Source: Rehmannia glutinosa
Lineage: Eukaryota; Streptophyta; Magnoliopsida; Lamiales; Orobanchaceae
Reading direction: 5' to 3'
Assembly: GCA_016081115.2 (NCBI GenBank)
Contig: CM071936.1
Span: 84,187,943-84,251,942 of the forward strand
Length of the DNA: 64,000 nucleotides
The translations under genes and the position numbers were made by a program. Within the stretch, counting starts at the first letter, position 1; every line of letters begins with the position of its first letter. The notes under the pieces were generated by a model. That model worked only from the letters and a program-made list of their open reading frames with translations, searched no databases and was not told the DNA's origin. Of the stretch, positions 44,158 through 56,260 are shown piece by piece.

Positions 44158-45190
44158 TTGCTAAGCATCAGTCAACTTTGTGACAAGGGCTATAATGTTG
44201 GATTTAACATGGGTATATGCCAAATCAAGGATCTTGAATCGAATGAAGTTGTGTTGCAAGGATGCGCACAAAAGAACATGTATGTAGTAGATTGGTCAAC
44301 CGCTACACACAAAGACTGTCTATTAGCAAAAAGCACAGCTGAATCAAGTTGCCAGAATTAATCTTGTGAAAGGACTTCCAGACTCAATATACAAGAAGGA
44401 GAGTATATGTGACGCATGTCAGAAGGGAAAACATATCAAATCATCATTCAAAGAAAAGACACGCCCATCTCCAACAAAGATATTACATCTCATACATATG
44501 GATCTATTTGGCCCAAAGTGGAACCAACTAGCATAAGTGGAAAGAAATACACCTTGGTGGTAGTAGATGACTACTCAAGATATACATGGACTATATTCAT
44601 GTGTAAAAAGAAAGAAACTCTACAGAAACTGCCACGATTGATGAAGAAAATTCAAAATGAAAAGAGCCAAACCATTATCAAAATAAGATCGACGAGGAAC
44701 CGAGTTTGTCAATGGGATAATAACTCGATATTGTATTGAAAATGGCATTGGTCATGAATTATCTGCAGCAAGGACTCCACAGAGAATGGAGTTGCGAAAA
44801 AGAAGAATAGAACTCTCAAAGAAGCGAAAAGGACCATGTTAGTTTGACAGGGTTACCAAAAAGATTTTGGGTCAAGCAATCAACACGACTTGCTACACTC
44901 AAAACAGATGTATGATAAGCAGACGGTGACAAAGACTCCTATGAGATTTGGACAGGAGAAAACCAAATGTTACATATTTTAGAATATTTGGATGCAAATG
45001 CTTCATCCACAACAATGGCAAAGACAATCTAAAGGCCTTCGATGCTAAAGGCGATGAAGGTATCTTCTTGGATACTCACCGTGAAAGCAAAGCCTCTGAG
45101 TACTCAACAAAAGGACTATGGTTGCGAGGAATCCATTCATGTGGTATTCGTGAGCCAAATGTAAATGGAGAAGATATTGAAGAGTCGTGA
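44158..45190 (+). pseudogene. Element B2 integrase
   Basis: 44158-44361 covers the linker (LSISQLCDKGYNVGFNMG). At about 44350 a deletion of about 69 bp, flanked by TTG in B1, removes the two histidines of the zinc domain (the LWHKKLSHLNF part). The core continues: CDACQKGK, MDLFGPK, VVVDDYSRYTWTIF (44540-44600), and 44948-45190 with YFRIFGCKCFIHNNGKDNLK. Around 44830 lies the empty site for the Tat insertion. Integrase of B2 cannot be functional as read. Confidence 0.83.
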
Positions 45191-45479
45191 GATAAGTTGA
45201 ATCATCCAAACATACGAAAAAATCCCTATCTTTGAAGCCGAAACTGGAATTGTAAACTCGAGGAAGAAGATGAGATAGTTTGAATCTCAAAAACAATGGA
45301 AAATTTGCGGCTAAGTGACTACGAGAGAGCTGATGAAAGCAACACAAACTAGACGATCAATCCAGCTAACTTACTTCAACCGGATGTAAGATGGCTGAAA
45401 GACCATCCACGAACTTGTCATTGGAGATATAAGAGAAGGTGTCAAAACAAGATCGAAACTCAACAAGAAGCTATGTTCA

Positions 45480-46340
45480 CATGCTTTATCTACAAATAGA
45501 GCCCAAAGATGTGTTACAAGCATTGGATGACACACATTGGATTCAAGTTATGCAAGAAGAGAATGAATCGAGTTTGAAAGAAATAAAGTATGGGAATTAG
45601 TTCAAAGACCCACCCATCACAATGTCATTGGTACTAAATGGGTGTTCAAAACAAGATGAACGAGGAAGGTTCGGTGGTAAGAAACAAAGCAAGACTAGTA
45701 GCCAAAGGATATTGCCAAGAAGAAGGAATAGATTTTGATGAAACATTTGCTCCTCGTAGCAAGATTGGAAGCAATAAGGATGTTTCTTCCTATGCAACTC
45801 ACAAGAATTTCATTGTATATCGATGGATGTAAAAGTGCATTCCTAAATGGTTTATTGGAAGAAGAAGTGTATGTTGAACAACCTCCGAGGATTTGAGCGA
45901 GAAGACTCTTGGAGATAAGGTATACAAACTCAAGAAAGCTCTGTATGGATTGAAACAGGCACCCGAGAGCATGGTATGATACCTTGTCACAATTCCTAAC
46001 TCGAGAATGGATTCACAAAAGGAAAAGTAGATAGAACACTTTTCGTAATTCAAGACAAGAAGGGTATCTTGCTTGTTCAAATATATGTGGATGACATCAT
46101 TTTTGGATCCACAAACAAAGAGTCATGTGAAAAATTTTCAAACCTCATGCAAAGTTAATTTGAAATGAGCATGATGGGAGAGTCGACATTCTTCCTTGGA
46201 CTCCAAGTGAAACAATCAAGGATGGAACCTTCATAAGTCAAACAAAATACACCGAGAGATTTAATGAAGAAATTTGGTATGGAAGAGAAGTCGTCTATGA
46301 AAATACCAATGAATACATCGTCAAAATGGACATGGATGCG
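45480..46340 (+). pseudogene. Element B2 reverse transcriptase
   Basis: Pieces in different frames: ALDDTHWIQVMQEE, VIGTKWVF, NEEGSVVRNKARLVAKGYCQEEGIDFDETFAP (45638-45760), LLVQIYVDDIIFGSTN (about 46065-46115, YVDD intact), then a TAA in NLMQS-stop-FEMSMMGE at about 46156. Very close to B1. Confidence 0.85.
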
Positions 46341-47020
46341 GATGGCAAGCACAGATCAAACAAGATATAGAGCACTTATTGGATCATTGCTCTATCTCAC
46401 AAAGAAGCCATGAGCCGGACATCACCTTTGTCAGGTGTATGTGCGTGATTTCAATCTGCTCCAAAGAGAGTCATATGACAAAGAACTAAGAGAATCTTGA
46501 GATACTTGAAAGGAAGCCAAGAAGTTGGCTTATGGTATCCAAAATGGAAGGTGGATTCAAGCTAATTGGCTATTCGGACTGACTATCTTTGGATGCGAGT
46601 TGACGGAGAAAAGCACCTCGAGCACATGTCAAATGCTTGGAAACAGTGATTTCTGGTTTAGCAAGAAAAATTCAATAGCCACCTCTCTGGTGAAAGCGAG
46701 AATACATAGTCAGGCAAACGTTGTGCCCAAATCCTATGGATGAGGCGGCGAATGAGAGACTATGAAGTTGAAGAAAAGGAAATTCCAATCATGTGTGATA
46801 ACACAAGTGCAATTGCAATCACTCGAAATCCTGTGTTGCACTCAAGAACAAAGCATATCGATGTCGAGATATCACTTCATAAGAGATCATGTTGAAAAGA
46901 AGGACATCATATTGGAATATATCTCAACCGATAAACAAACGGTGACATATTCACAAAACCATTATGTGAGTCAAGATTTGAAGAACTCAAGCATGAGTTA
47001 GGGTTAATTGAGTTGAGCTA
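46341..47020 (+). pseudogene. Element B2 RNase H
   Basis: DQTRYRALIGSLLYL, then YLKGSQEVGLWYPK-like and HIDVEISLHKRSC-like pieces in shifted frames, and the FTKPLCESRFEELKHELGLIELS end at about 46960-47020. Against B1, changes fall at CAG/CTG words (for example TCAGAT to TCGAGAT at 46865). Confidence 0.82.
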
Positions 47021-47580
47021 ACACTCGTAAGACTCAAAGAAAAGAAATGAAACACAAAAAGAGAAAAAGGATTTGAATTCTCAAAATCGCCTAAATGAAT
47101 CGACCATGTCGGAAAAACAAACTATACCGAATTAGTGCGACAATTTGAGTCACTTAAGAAAACGTGACCGGAAGAGTTAAATCGACTAAGGGATAAGTTG
47201 AGTCATTTATGAGCTAAGTGACAAAAACGCATCGTTTTACTAAGCGGGAATGTTTTTAAGAATGACGTCAACATAATGATGATGTGTACAGACAAAAAGC
47301 TGCCTACCAAGCTTATGATTGGATATAAATGCTTCCGCATTAAATTCGAGACATTAAATGCTAATCGGCGTGCAAAATCTAAGCCGTTGATTTCGATCAC
47401 ATTTCAAAAACCACCCGCACGTCATTTCAGAAACCATACTTACCCCATTTTCGTCTGTTTTCTCTCACATATCACCAAAAACGGTTCATTTCTATCTCAG
47501 AAGCAAAGGCAAAACTCTCTCAAAACCCTCTCAGTATTCAAATCAAATTTCTAATTTTCTTTTAGGTGAAATCCTGAAAA
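47021..47580 (+). other. Spacer between pol and ORF3 of B2
   Basis: No gene is supported. It is conserved with 25992-26547 and 4351-4906, including the TTGGATATAAATGC word at about 47318. Confidence 0.5.
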
Positions 47581-50500
47581 ATGGCATCAACCTATGATTT
47601 TATCAAGCTAGGAAAACAAATCCACACAGGGTCGACCGTGGATTTTGAGGGCATGGTCAAACAAGGGTCCGATGACGCCCTTATAAAGAAAATCGCTGAA
47701 AAGATCTAAAAATCCGGGCGAAACCATTTCTCGACGATGGAGTTCTCAATGACCTATGTGGAAGAGGTCGCGCGATTCTCGTGAACGGCGAGATTCACGA
47801 TGAAGGGATAAAATCATCTGTTCATGGAAAGAAGTTCACCATCTCTCGCCAAGGATTTGGTGAACACGCTCACTACCGATGGAAGGAGCATCGAAATCAA
47901 CGATCTTTGATGTAAACCTGGCCGCCGCTTGGAAGGAAGTAGTCAAGCCCGACTATCTTGATAAAATAGTTTACACAACAAACAAGAGGCTCTTTGAAGG
48001 AGGATTACCACAAACCGTTGGACATAGTTGCCAAATGCATAGACATCAAATTTGGCGGCTTTGACCAACTGTCAAAAAGCAAAGTTGATCGTAATGGCCG
48101 CGATCATTGAAGAAAAGAAAATAAATCTGGGCTGAGTTTGTCTACAGCAGACTCTACCGAATGTAGGAACAAATCCTTCAAGGAAGATGGTGCATTTGGA
48201 GGATCCTAGGATATGGCCTGTGATTGGCCGACGATGGAGGTGAAAGGAGTCCTCTTAGACATGGAAAGGCGTTCCATGTAAACAAGAGGATGTTCATACC
48301 AAACCTCTCGGCGCACGAAGAAGAGAGCCTACGCCAAGAGAGCGACACGAGTGAGGGGAATCACCGTGACCAAAGATACTGTTGTTTCCTCTCCACCAAA
48401 GAAGAAAGTCGCCCCTGCGGTGATAAGAAAATCACGCTCTGCAAAGAAAGAAAAACAAACTCGCTCCCCCCTTTGGCTACTGAAGTCACCCGCCCCGCAG
48501 TAGTGTCTCTGCCCAAAAGCGGTCGAGAAGGACTCTCAACTACCTTCTCCGATCGTCAAAAAGAGGAGAACTGAAAAGCCAGACGGCTGCTCCTCGAAAG
48601 AAAACACCAAGCACGCCCCCGCCGCCCAAGACTTAGAAGAAACTCTCTCTCGAACCGAGGTCCCTCCGTACGAACTAAGAGACGACGAAGAATCATCAAG
48701 CGATCCGAGCTTGAGAAACCGGCCGAGTCGACCACTCACCGGTGGAGCAAATACGGCTAAACTCGTTGAAGAAGTAGAGTCCCGGATATAATTGATGAAA
48801 CGGCTAAGTCTGCTTGAAAGGCGATCAGCGAGAGGCAAATCAAGACACAAACCGTTCAAGCACTGCGACACAAGAAGGAAGGCGATAGAGATGATAGTGA
48901 TGTGATGATCCTATCCCCACCTTACCCGGACATCCAAAATCGTCTGCGAGAGTGGAGGAAGTGGAAATTGAGTCGATCCAGAAACAGTTCCAATGGCCCG
49001 AGTTTATCGAAGAAGAAGAGGAACTGAACTTCCTTGGGACCGACCTCTGTGATCTCGGCATTGGATGAAGAAAAATCGCACGGATATCCTGCAGATCTTC
49101 AAGGATAAGGAGAAGGAGAGAGATCGCGGAGAGGAAGGCGAGGCAAGAGAGAAGGCCAAAGATCTGCCCTCTCACGGCACCCACGAGAACATACGCATCC
49201 TCACTTCGACATTCTATCGAGAAAGTGATGAGGATCTGGACCTCTTCGCCCCGCGAGAAAAGTTGCAAATGCAAAGCAAGCAATGCATGAATCCCGAATT
49301 CTTCATGAGAAAAGCATGATGGAGGGACCAGGAGAGTCCTCCAAAACACAAAATGAAATCGATCCAATGGGAGTAGTGCGACAAATCGCCACCGTTATTC
49401 TTTGCCACCACTTCCCACTCACTCGGAAGAAGGAATTAAGGAAATGGCGATGAAATCGGGTTAGTGGGGACCCCGGTTGAGCCAACCCCTAATGAAGGTG
49501 TCTTACCACCTGCCCCAACTACCGAACACTCGTTAAACAAACTGGAGTTAGGAGACGAGTGACCCCATTCCAAGTCACTCGGATGATGCGCCCGGTGAGG
49601 GGAAACTCCTCCACTACAAAGGTCGAGAGGATGATGCGGATGACTTCACAACGAATCTAGGAGGCGAAGTGGAGAAAGTACAAACACAAGACGAACAACA
49701 AGTTGCCATCAACGAAGCTCGGATAGTTGAGACTGTCTCGGTGAGGTGCCAACTCGCTCTGAAGGCTAATGACGCTGCGATGCGGTCGAGGCACGAGGAA
49801 GGAACAGCCCGGGAGTTAACACTGGCGATGAAAGTGCAATCCATGGGGTTGAGACTCAATGGATGCCACCACGAGAAGACCTTAAGGCAGTGACACTGTC
49901 GAAAGGGAGGTCAAGGCCTCGCTGCGATTGAGACTGCGGAGGAGGTAATGAAGGCCCCACGGGAGGTTGAGACTTCCTGGGTAAAGAAGTCAAGTAGAGA
50001 ACATCCCTCCCGCTATCATTGATCCATCTGAAAAATGAGATAAGCGCGCTTCATGATTCCCAGGATAATCCTGATGTAACCTTTCCGGGATCGGAAAGCG
50101 ACGAAGAAGCCGAGTCATCCCCGTGACATCCAAAAGACTCACCGGTGAGGATGTTCCCAAAGACGAGCAAGTCGATCTCAAGACTACTCGTCAAACTTTC
50201 AATTTTGATCTTTGAGCCCCAATGGAAATCTCATCTTCGTCCGATGATGCTTGATAAAGGCCGAGGACCACCCACTCAATTAAAGAAACCAAACCACCGA
50301 GACCAACGAAGCTGTTGAGACAAACAGGCTCGGCAAAGGTCCACTTCACAACAGACCCACCAAACAGAGTCCACCTGCGCGCAGCTCCCAAAGCCGCAGC
50401 GGAGTTCGACTCCAAAAGGAACTTCACGCGCACCTCTCATCATTGCACAAATCCCGGTTGGCCGACACCATCGTTCTAGCTAACTATGACTTTGACGCGC

Positions 50501-52020
50501 GCATGGCCGTCACCGCAACGAAGAAAGAAACAAATAAACAAGTTGGGAGGTGTTTAAAGCATTATTTGCTGAAATTGAACGAATGGAGAGGCACCAGGCC
50601 TCTATGGACATGAGATCGATAACAGAGATGCCAACCTTATCACGACTTGAGAGGCATAACAAAAAATCGTGGAATGGTGGCAACAAAGAAAACAATGCGT
50701 GTGGAACAAGCTAGATATTTGAAACATTGTTCAACAAGTCGTTGGTATGGAGAGTGAGAATGCTTGATGCAAAAACGAAATTGAGAGAACACATTGAGCA
50801 CATGCATGAAGCTCACATCTTTAAGCGAGATAAAGTGCTGCATGAGCAAAATAAGAGTGATCTCCAAATTATGGAAGAAAACATGGATAGAAAATTCAGC
50901 CTTCTCATGGCCGAGATGAAGCTAATTTCAAAGAGAGTCCAACGCTACTCGCTCCGAATTTCATGCCGCATACACCGCAGGACTCGGGCGAGAACTCGGC
51001 TATCAAAGACGCTCGACTTCCCGCTTGCCAAGATGTTTCTAGGTGTTCCTCTCTCCTTTGATGATGCCAAAAAGGGGAAGAGGAATACTTTAAAGTGCTA
51101 AAGAGATCTGTTTGAAAAGGAGAAAGCATTTGAAGGGAAAGACAAAATGAGGAAGTGTAAAAACAAAAAGAAAGGAAAGTCCGTTGAGGGGAAGGATCGA
51201 AAGATGTGACTTTGATGATTGCACAAACCCCCAACAAGGTCTTGTCACAAACTGATATTATCGTGAAAACTCCCAAATGACTCGCCACTCCAACACTCTC
51301 TATATCTATGGGCCGAAAAGAGAAAGACAATTGAAGCGGGGATGGAGGAAGTGGAAGGAAGAATGGATGCCCGAGTTATGAACATCTTGAAACAACATAG
51401 AGACGTTCGATGAGACGAGAGACACTTATGCCATCTCGGATGTCCGGACCGAGCCACGATCGGTTGATGAATTTAAAACGCCGCATCCTCCCGGATACTT
51501 TGCAAACATGTTTATGGCTCAAGCTTGAGACTTGTATTGGGAAAAGGGTCTCACGTTATGTGAAGAAGGCCGACACAGCGAGACTACTACCGATCCTCTG
51601 CTGGTCACTCCGCCGGTCACTCACTCAATTGGAAAGAAGACCCCAGTACAATACACGCCCGCAGGTAGAGGAAGAAGCGTGGTGGAGGAAGAGGTTTCGA
51701 GACCTAGGCCTCTGCCCAAAAACATTGAGTCGTAGATCCAGGCAAGAAAGGAGGGATCTCTTTGGTGATCTTGACCAAGTAGCCAATTTGCAAGTGGCTA
51801 AAAGCAATCTTTGAGTATGCGAAAAGAATAGAAGAAGAAAATAAGAGACAAACCCAGCTATGGGAGGAAGGACAAGAGAGATTAAGAAGAGATGAAGCTG
51901 CCGGAAAGCATATGAAAAGAAAAGAAGAAAACTGGAGATGAGAAAAAGAGAAGAAAGACCAAGATGACGTAATCGAGGAAGATGAAAGAAGGAGGCAACG
52001 AAGGAGATGAAGTGTTGATG
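47581..52020 (+). pseudogene. ORF3 of B2 (uninterrupted by insertions)
   Basis: The only ORF3 copy complete from start to end in one piece, about 4.4 kb. ATG 47581 (MASTYDFIKLGKQIHTG), a TAA at about 47707 where B1 has Glu, then AAAWKEVVKPDYLDKIVYTT, the Ser/Arg/Pro-rich middle (48220-48870), acidic parts (49065-49320, with REKAKDLPSHGTHENIRILT), ELTLAMKVQSMGLRL (49800-49860), coiled-coil TKLREHIEHMHEAH and MEENMDRKFSLLMAEMKLI (50760-50930), and a Glu/Arg-rich end. No signal peptide or membrane helix is visible in sense frames. Role unknown. Confidence 0.68.
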
Positions 52021-52283
52021 TCCACCCCTTCATGTATTTTACTATGTATATACATACTATGTAAGTCTTCTCAATAAAAAGTCAGAAATTCTTTATTTTT
52101 TTGTGTAGACAAATGTTTGCTCTAATACACCTTGTAAACAGTTGTGTAAAAGAACAAGAATGTTATGATCAATAAAAGGATTGATTCTACGCATACATTC
52201 TATGTGAATGCACTATCTGTATGTATCTTTGCTATTTACATTTTGAATGTTTTAAGTTTTGGCATCATCAAAAAGGGGGAAAT
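52021..52283 (+). other. 3' untranslated region and polypurine tract of B2
   Basis: No gene. AAAAAGGGGGAAAT at 52270-52283 adjoins LTR 3. The sequence matches 39671-39930. Confidence 0.85.
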
Positions 52284-52399
52284 TGTTGGGAAATTTATTG
52301 TTTAGATTTTGATGAATGCCATGTAAAACTTAGAATAGGAAGTTGGCACCCCAATTTTTTGTTGTAAACTGCATTGTAATAAATAGGGTTGGTCAAGCT
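52284..52399 (+). repeat. Element B LTR 3, left part
   Basis: First 116 bp of the last B LTR, up to the D insertion. AAGCT at 52395-52399 is the left copy of the D target duplication. Confidence 0.93.
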
Positions 52400-53885
52400 T
52401 GTAAGTCCAAGCGGCTACGATAATCTAGAGGGGGGGTGAATAGATTATCTCCATCTTTTCGATTTTACCCTCTTTTTCGAACCAAATGCTCAAAGACAAT
52501 AATAAGGTGCGGAATGTAAACAACACACGTCGATTTAAAGAGGTTCAACCCACCTAGGGCCTAATCCTCTACCACCCCAGTATATCCGGGATGGATTTCA
52601 AAAAGAAAAAAAAGTTTTATTAATTACCAAAATTAATACAAACTCTTACAATATCACCTTGAAGAGCACCACACTCTTCTTCAACACCACCTTTGAGATT
52701 ACCACAATCTCTCTTGAAGATTACCACAATCTCCAACGGCACCTTGTGAAGATTACCACAATCTTCAACCTTGAAGAATACCAAATTCTTCAACACTTCA
52801 ACAAGAAGATTACCACAATCTTCTCACACCTAACACCTAGATCACCCAAGTGTGTTCTTACCACAAGAACACTCACAAGGATATCTTGTGTTGAATGATA
52901 ACCCAAAAATTCAAGATTACAACTCGATAATGAATTATACAATTGAGTGCAAGTGTAATCAAGAATAGCCTAGATCTCAAGGATGTGAAAGTGAATAGCT
53001 AGGCAAATTACAACAAGAAATAAGACAATGTAAGAACAAGTGTATTCTTGAGTGTATCTTGTTGTGTTGTAATTTTCTCTCTTATTGTGTTGCTTCAATT
53101 CTACCTCTATTTATAGAAGAGGTCTTGTACATGATAGGCTCCTCTTGGGGACATGAATTTTGTAAAAAATTGTAAGACAATTGAAGAAAAGAGTTGTTAG
53201 AAATCAATCCCACAAATTAAGGAGAAGATGGTCACTGGCCAACGGTTACATTTTCTTCATCAAACTTAAGGAGCGACCGGTCGCGCACAAATAGACGTTT
53301 GAAAATGAGAATACATATTTACACAGGGTGACCGGTCGATGTAGGGTTCGACCGGTCGTCCCTTACTTCAACCGGTCGCACAACTTAAAAAAACGAAGGG
53401 CAAATGTTTTGTTTCAATTTTTGCTCCCAGGTACCGGTCGCCCAAGGGGTCGTCCGACGGCAACTGCCGATTGCCCTATAGGGCGACGGTTGCCCTGACC
53501 ATTTTCTCGCAAACATGAAGTTTTCTGTTTTCCTCAACTTTCGTGCGGGTTGCCCTATACCGCAACCTGTTGACCTCAAAACAAAAGTGTTGTCCAATTT
53601 TATATGGAAAATAAACTTCAAGAAACACTCCGAAAAAAAGTGAAAACATTTTAGACCGATCGGGAGTATTAGGACAACATTTAGAAACATTGTTTTGGTA
53701 AAAATACATTAACAAAAAAATCATTAAAAGTGTTGTCCATTTTGTCGAAAATAAAACTTGAAGAAATACTCCTAAAATATTAAAACCATTTTAAATCATT
53801 TAGGAGTATTTGGACAACCTTTAAAACCATTGTTTTGGTGTAAAATCAAAATCATCAAAATCATGATAAAACCATTTATCAAACA
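52400..53885 (-). repeat. Element D 3' LTR (left on the plus strand)
   Basis: 1486 bp. TATA complement TATTTATA at 53108-53115. The hairpin array is at 52618-52872. CCGGTCG motifs lie at 53274-53480. It matches the right LTR closely except in the CCGGTCG-rich part. Confidence 0.92.
52618..52872 (-). other. Array of eight hairpins with ACCAC/ACCAA loop (D left LTR)
   Basis: In plus-strand terms: TATTAATT/AATTAATA at 52618-52638; GAAGAG/CTCTTC 52661-52679; GAGATT/AATCTC 52695-52711; AGATT-core 52716-52734; TGAAGATT/AATCTTCA 52747-52767; TTGAAGAAT/ATTCTTCAA 52771-52793; AGAAGATT/AATCTTCT 52804-52824; GTGTTCTT/AAGAACAC 52852-52872. Loops are ACCAC or ACCAA, that is GTGGT or TTGGT in the element's sense strand. 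The AATAAA complement at 52616-52621 adjoins the last hairpin, as in element C. Confidence 0.85.
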
Positions 53886-54990
53886 ATCTCCCCTTTTTGA
53901 TGATTACAAACCAAAACAATTTTAACGAGTCGATTTTGAAAACAAAACAATTTTACCTAAGGTTAAAGAGAACTATCCATTGTGAGCGACAACATTCCAT
54001 GCAATAAAAACACAAGGATGGGAGTAGAGATATTCAAACACATACTACAACCAATGGACTAAGAATCATACACAACTTATGGCTTTAGGAAGCCATAGCT
54101 TATAACTTCTATTTGTTAAGCTTATCTTAGCTTCTATGAGCTAATGAGCTTATAACCTGTTTCTCCCCCTTTGGAATCATCAAAAAGAATGTTAGCACGA
54201 TAAATACATCATATATTCTTATCAAAGTGCGCAAGTAAACCGATGTATCGAGCCATTTGAACATTGAAGCTTTTAAACCAAATAGAAGAGTCGAATCATA
54301 CGACTTGTAGAAGCTTATGAAAAATCATTTGATTTGCAAAAACATGATCTCTATAAATATATGAGACTTTTGAAATCGAGAGAGTCATGTAGGTGATGAA
54401 TTTTTAATTGAAACGTTTTATCGAACACTTGGCGGGCGTCAAAAATAGAAAAAGTTATATATAGCCCTTGTAAGTGAAATCAAGACAAGTTTTTCATCAC
54501 CAAATACAATTTAACAAATATCATTCATCAACAATCAATAAGCTCATCACAAACATATATGAATTACATCAAGAAAAATACATATAAGCCACAAACTCAA
54601 GGTTCAACCCAATTGAGCTAAAGATAGTGAAATTCTTACCATTCAATCGGTAAAGACGAGCAATGATGATGATAGTCGAGCTAGATAATCCCCAAAATAT
54701 ATAATTCATGCATCAAAACTCATTTGAAGTGAATTGTGTGTGAAATTTGCAAAGGGGACGAAAAATGGCCAAAATGTGTCAAAGTGACGAATGTTGAAGA
54801 CAGAACCATTTTAATCAAATTATAGCCTAGGGCGACGGCGGCGTTGAGGGCGACCGGTTGCCCTCAACCCTTTCAGCCCACTGTCTGTCAGTTTTTCCTA
54901 AATCCGAATTTTCAACCAAAAATCCGATTTTTCGCCCCTAAGTTTTAAAAACGTGCAAAATACAAACGTAGACCTCATTCAATATACATT
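53886..54990 (-). other. Element D 3' non-coding region with polypurine tracts
   Basis: No gene. Polypurine tracts (as complement) at 53888-53899 and 54161-54174; AGCTTATAAC-like words at 54090-54155; a degenerate CCGGTTGCCCTCAACCC repeat at 54837-54870. It corresponds to 35608-36870 of element C read in reverse. Confidence 0.75.
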
Positions 54991-56260
54991 ATGTCATAAT
55001 CAAGCTTGAAATGAGGTAAAATACTCGGCGGTTAACGAAAAAAATCCGCGAGTTATCTTTGAGATGGAATTAAACACATCTCAAGTTTTTGTTAAAACAT
55101 GCAATCCCTTAACAATTATATCGAATCTCAATATGTTTAGTTCGATTATGACGAACCATAGTTTGAATAATTTTGACCGGACTTGTTATCCCGAAAAATA
55201 AGAACATTTTAAAGCTTTGGATACAACAAGTCATAAGAAGAAGTGCCTTTCAAATATTTGAAAATTTCTTTTAACGGCACTTTAATGAGATTCGTTGGGA
55301 TATTTTTTGAAGTCGAGCATATAGACATAATGCATATGGAATGTCGAGTCTATAGAAATAATACAAGAAAACATACCTCGAATTTGTTTGTCGGCCGATA
55401 TGCCTTTCTCAACCTTTGTCAATCTTTAGCCATAGAGGTTGAGATAGTTCTTCTTTCTTCAATGCTTAACTCCTTCAATAGTTCTTTTGAAATATAACCG
55501 TCTTCTTGGCATTGAATGATTTGAATTCCAATGATCAAATTTGAGCTTCCCTCATCATGATCATCTTGTTCATCTCAAGTTCACCTACATCAACTTAGGA
55601 GAATCTCTTGCACAAAATATTCATTAGTAGCACCAAAATTATTCTCATGAATATGCACAAGCAAACAATCTTGCCCTTTTTTAAAAAAAAAACAAGGAGA
55701 GTAGTATCAACTTTACCTTTTGTAAAATCATTTAGCAAAAATAGCTAAGTCTATTATACCATGCACGGGGTGCTTGTTTTAAACCTTACAAGGCTTTTTT
55801 AAGTTTATAAACATCATTAGGCTTAGAAAAATTTTCAAACCCCGGAGGTTGTTTTACATAGACTTCTTCTTGAATGAAACCATTTAGAAAATTGGATTTA
55901 ACATCCATTTGGTAAAGCTTGAAATTTTCTTAAGACAAGAATGGGCAAGTAAAGTGCAAATATTACATCAAAATCAATACCTTCTTCTTGAAAATATCTT
56001 CGAGCTACTAACCTTGCCTTAGTTCGACCAATGTTGCCTTGGTCATCGAGTTTGTTCCGGAATACCCTTTTTGTCTTCTTCATTACTATCATCATAGGGC
56101 ATCCAATTGATCTAAGGTGTTCATAATAGAACATTTACTTCCAAATATTTTGAGGTAACAATATTTGGAGTACTTCATTTCTCATCTACACAACTTGACA
56201 AACTCATTACCGGCATCGCTTATATAAGCAAGAAAGAATAATCCAAGTGTAAAAACATGC
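54991..56260 (-). pseudogene. Element D pol remnants (integrase, RT, RNase H)
   Basis: In minus-strand order: an integrase scrap near 56200-56130 (KIFGSKCS-like); an RT piece at 56134-55898 with RNKLDDQGNIGRTKARLVARRYFQEEGIDFD; RT continuation at 55900-55620 matching C at 34380-34720; RNase H scraps at 55300-55240 and 55190-55090 (HIEIRY-like). The catalytic YVDD box is not readable. About 3 kb of pol has been lost in several deletions. Confidence 0.75.
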
